From Bdellovibrionales bacterium (GTDB taxonomy: Bacteria > Bdellovibrionota > Bdellovibrionia > Bdellovibrionales > Bdellovibrionaceae), in assembly GCA_027320785.1 (NCBI GenBank), contig DAHVKR010000093.1, positions 1 through 6,015 on the forward strand: a stretch of DNA of 6,015 nt, given 5' to 3'. The translations under genes and the position numbers were made by a program. Positions 5,572 through 6,015 of this stretch are shown here, in pieces; positions within the stretch are counted from its first letter, which is position 1; every line of letters starts with the position of its first letter. The notes under the pieces were generated by a model. It saw only the letters and a list, made by a program, of their open reading frames with translations, was not told the DNA's origin and searched no databases.

Positions 5572-6015
5572 AAGATAAACCGCAGGTAATGCAAATCAAT
5601 ATCCAGAACCTTCCGCCACAGGCGACGCCTTTGACGGAGATGGTGTTTGCACAAAATGCGGAAGAGGAAGAAGTCTTTCACCAGAAAGATCTGATTCGTC
5701 TTGAGGTTTATGGCATTTCGTTGAACCCTGACCCTCAACATCCTGTTTTAATTTTAAAAGATTCCACTGGAGCCTTTGTATTAAGTGTCTTGATCAATCC
5801 TCTCGAGGCCGGAGTAACGCTGACCCAATCCAATAAGTCCATTGCGCCGGTGACACCCCATCGATTTGTTCAAGAGCTCATAAAGTCCTTAAATATTGAA
5901 ATTGTTCAGTGTGTATTTGTGCAAATCAAAGGGTCTCATCAATATGTTCGGCTTTATTTAAAAGGTCACCCGGACTTAAGTTCCATCAAATTAAGAGCCG
6001 ATGAGGTGATGTCTT
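5568..6015 (+). CDS. Bifunctional nuclease (DUF151) family protein, partial
   Basis: The first 149 codons of a gene cut by the right edge. After a ~40-residue N-terminal extension, LIRLEVYGISLNP (42-54), HPVLILKDSTGAFVLSVLINPLEA (58-81) and TPHRFVQELIKSLNIEIVQCVFVQI (96-120) follow the order of the BFN/DUF151 domain, known from Thermotoga TM0160 and plant BBD proteins. Some members of that family have reported DNase and RNase activity. The usual RPSDA segment appears here as RADEV (143-147), so catalysis is uncertain. The start ATG at 5568 overlaps the miaB stop (5569-5571) as ATGA, which points to translational coupling and expression from the miaB promoter. In-frame ATGs at 5589 and 5640 are alternatives. 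There is no signal peptide, so it is likely cytoplasmic. Its role in tRNA or nucleic-acid metabolism is suggested only by the pairing with miaB. Confidence 0.85.
   Translation, partial: MKDKPQVMQINIQNLPPQATPLTEMVFAQNAEEEEVFHQKDLIRLEVYGISLNPDPQHPVLILKDSTGAFVLSVLINPLEAGVTLTQSNKSIAPVTPHRFVQELIKSLNIEIVQCVFVQIKGSHQYVRLYLKGHPDLSSIKLRADEVMS

Overview
The window is a compact stretch of bacterial chromosome of moderate base composition (about mid-40s % G+C by eye, not computed). The gene content and the look of the proteins point to the Bdellovibrionota or a related delta-type lineage. The clue is a lysine-rich/acidic protein with a small Cys/His knuckle, next to miaB and a bifunctional-nuclease-family gene. 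This assignment is inference from remembered family resemblance, not a database search. No mobile elements, CRISPR arrays, rRNA or tRNA genes were seen.

Region 1 (1-2543, minus strand) is an operon read right to left: an acetyl-CoA acetyltransferase (thiolase), then scoA and scoB, the two subunits of a 3-oxoacid CoA-transferase. The gaps are 18 bp and 3 bp. Together they would activate acetoacetate with CoA from succinyl-CoA and split acetoacetyl-CoA into two acetyl-CoA, a short catabolic route into the TCA cycle. scoB runs off the left edge, probably lacking only a few residues.

Region 2 (2544-2706) is a divergent intergenic region rich in inverted repeats, including an imperfect 29-bp dyad that may be an operator.

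Region 3 (2707-3561) is a plus-strand gene for a 273-residue protein with a histone-H1-like Lys/Ala tail, an acidic linker and a conserved-looking C-terminal domain starting with a C-X4-C-X9-C-X2-H knuckle. It ends at a strong hairpin terminator that also serves the converging minus-strand gene.

Region 4 (3570-4188) holds an unrecognised acidic 179-residue protein on the minus strand. It is divergent from miaB, and the short gap carries a near-consensus sigma-70 promoter for miaB.

Region 5 (4189-6015, plus strand) holds miaB, the tRNA methylthiotransferase, complete with its 4Fe-4S and TRAM features. It overlaps by ATGA a bifunctional-nuclease (DUF151) family gene that is cut by the right edge. 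Most of the window is housekeeping or central metabolism. The least described parts are the Lys-rich/zinc-knuckle protein, the acidic 179-residue protein and the DUF151 protein with an altered signature motif.
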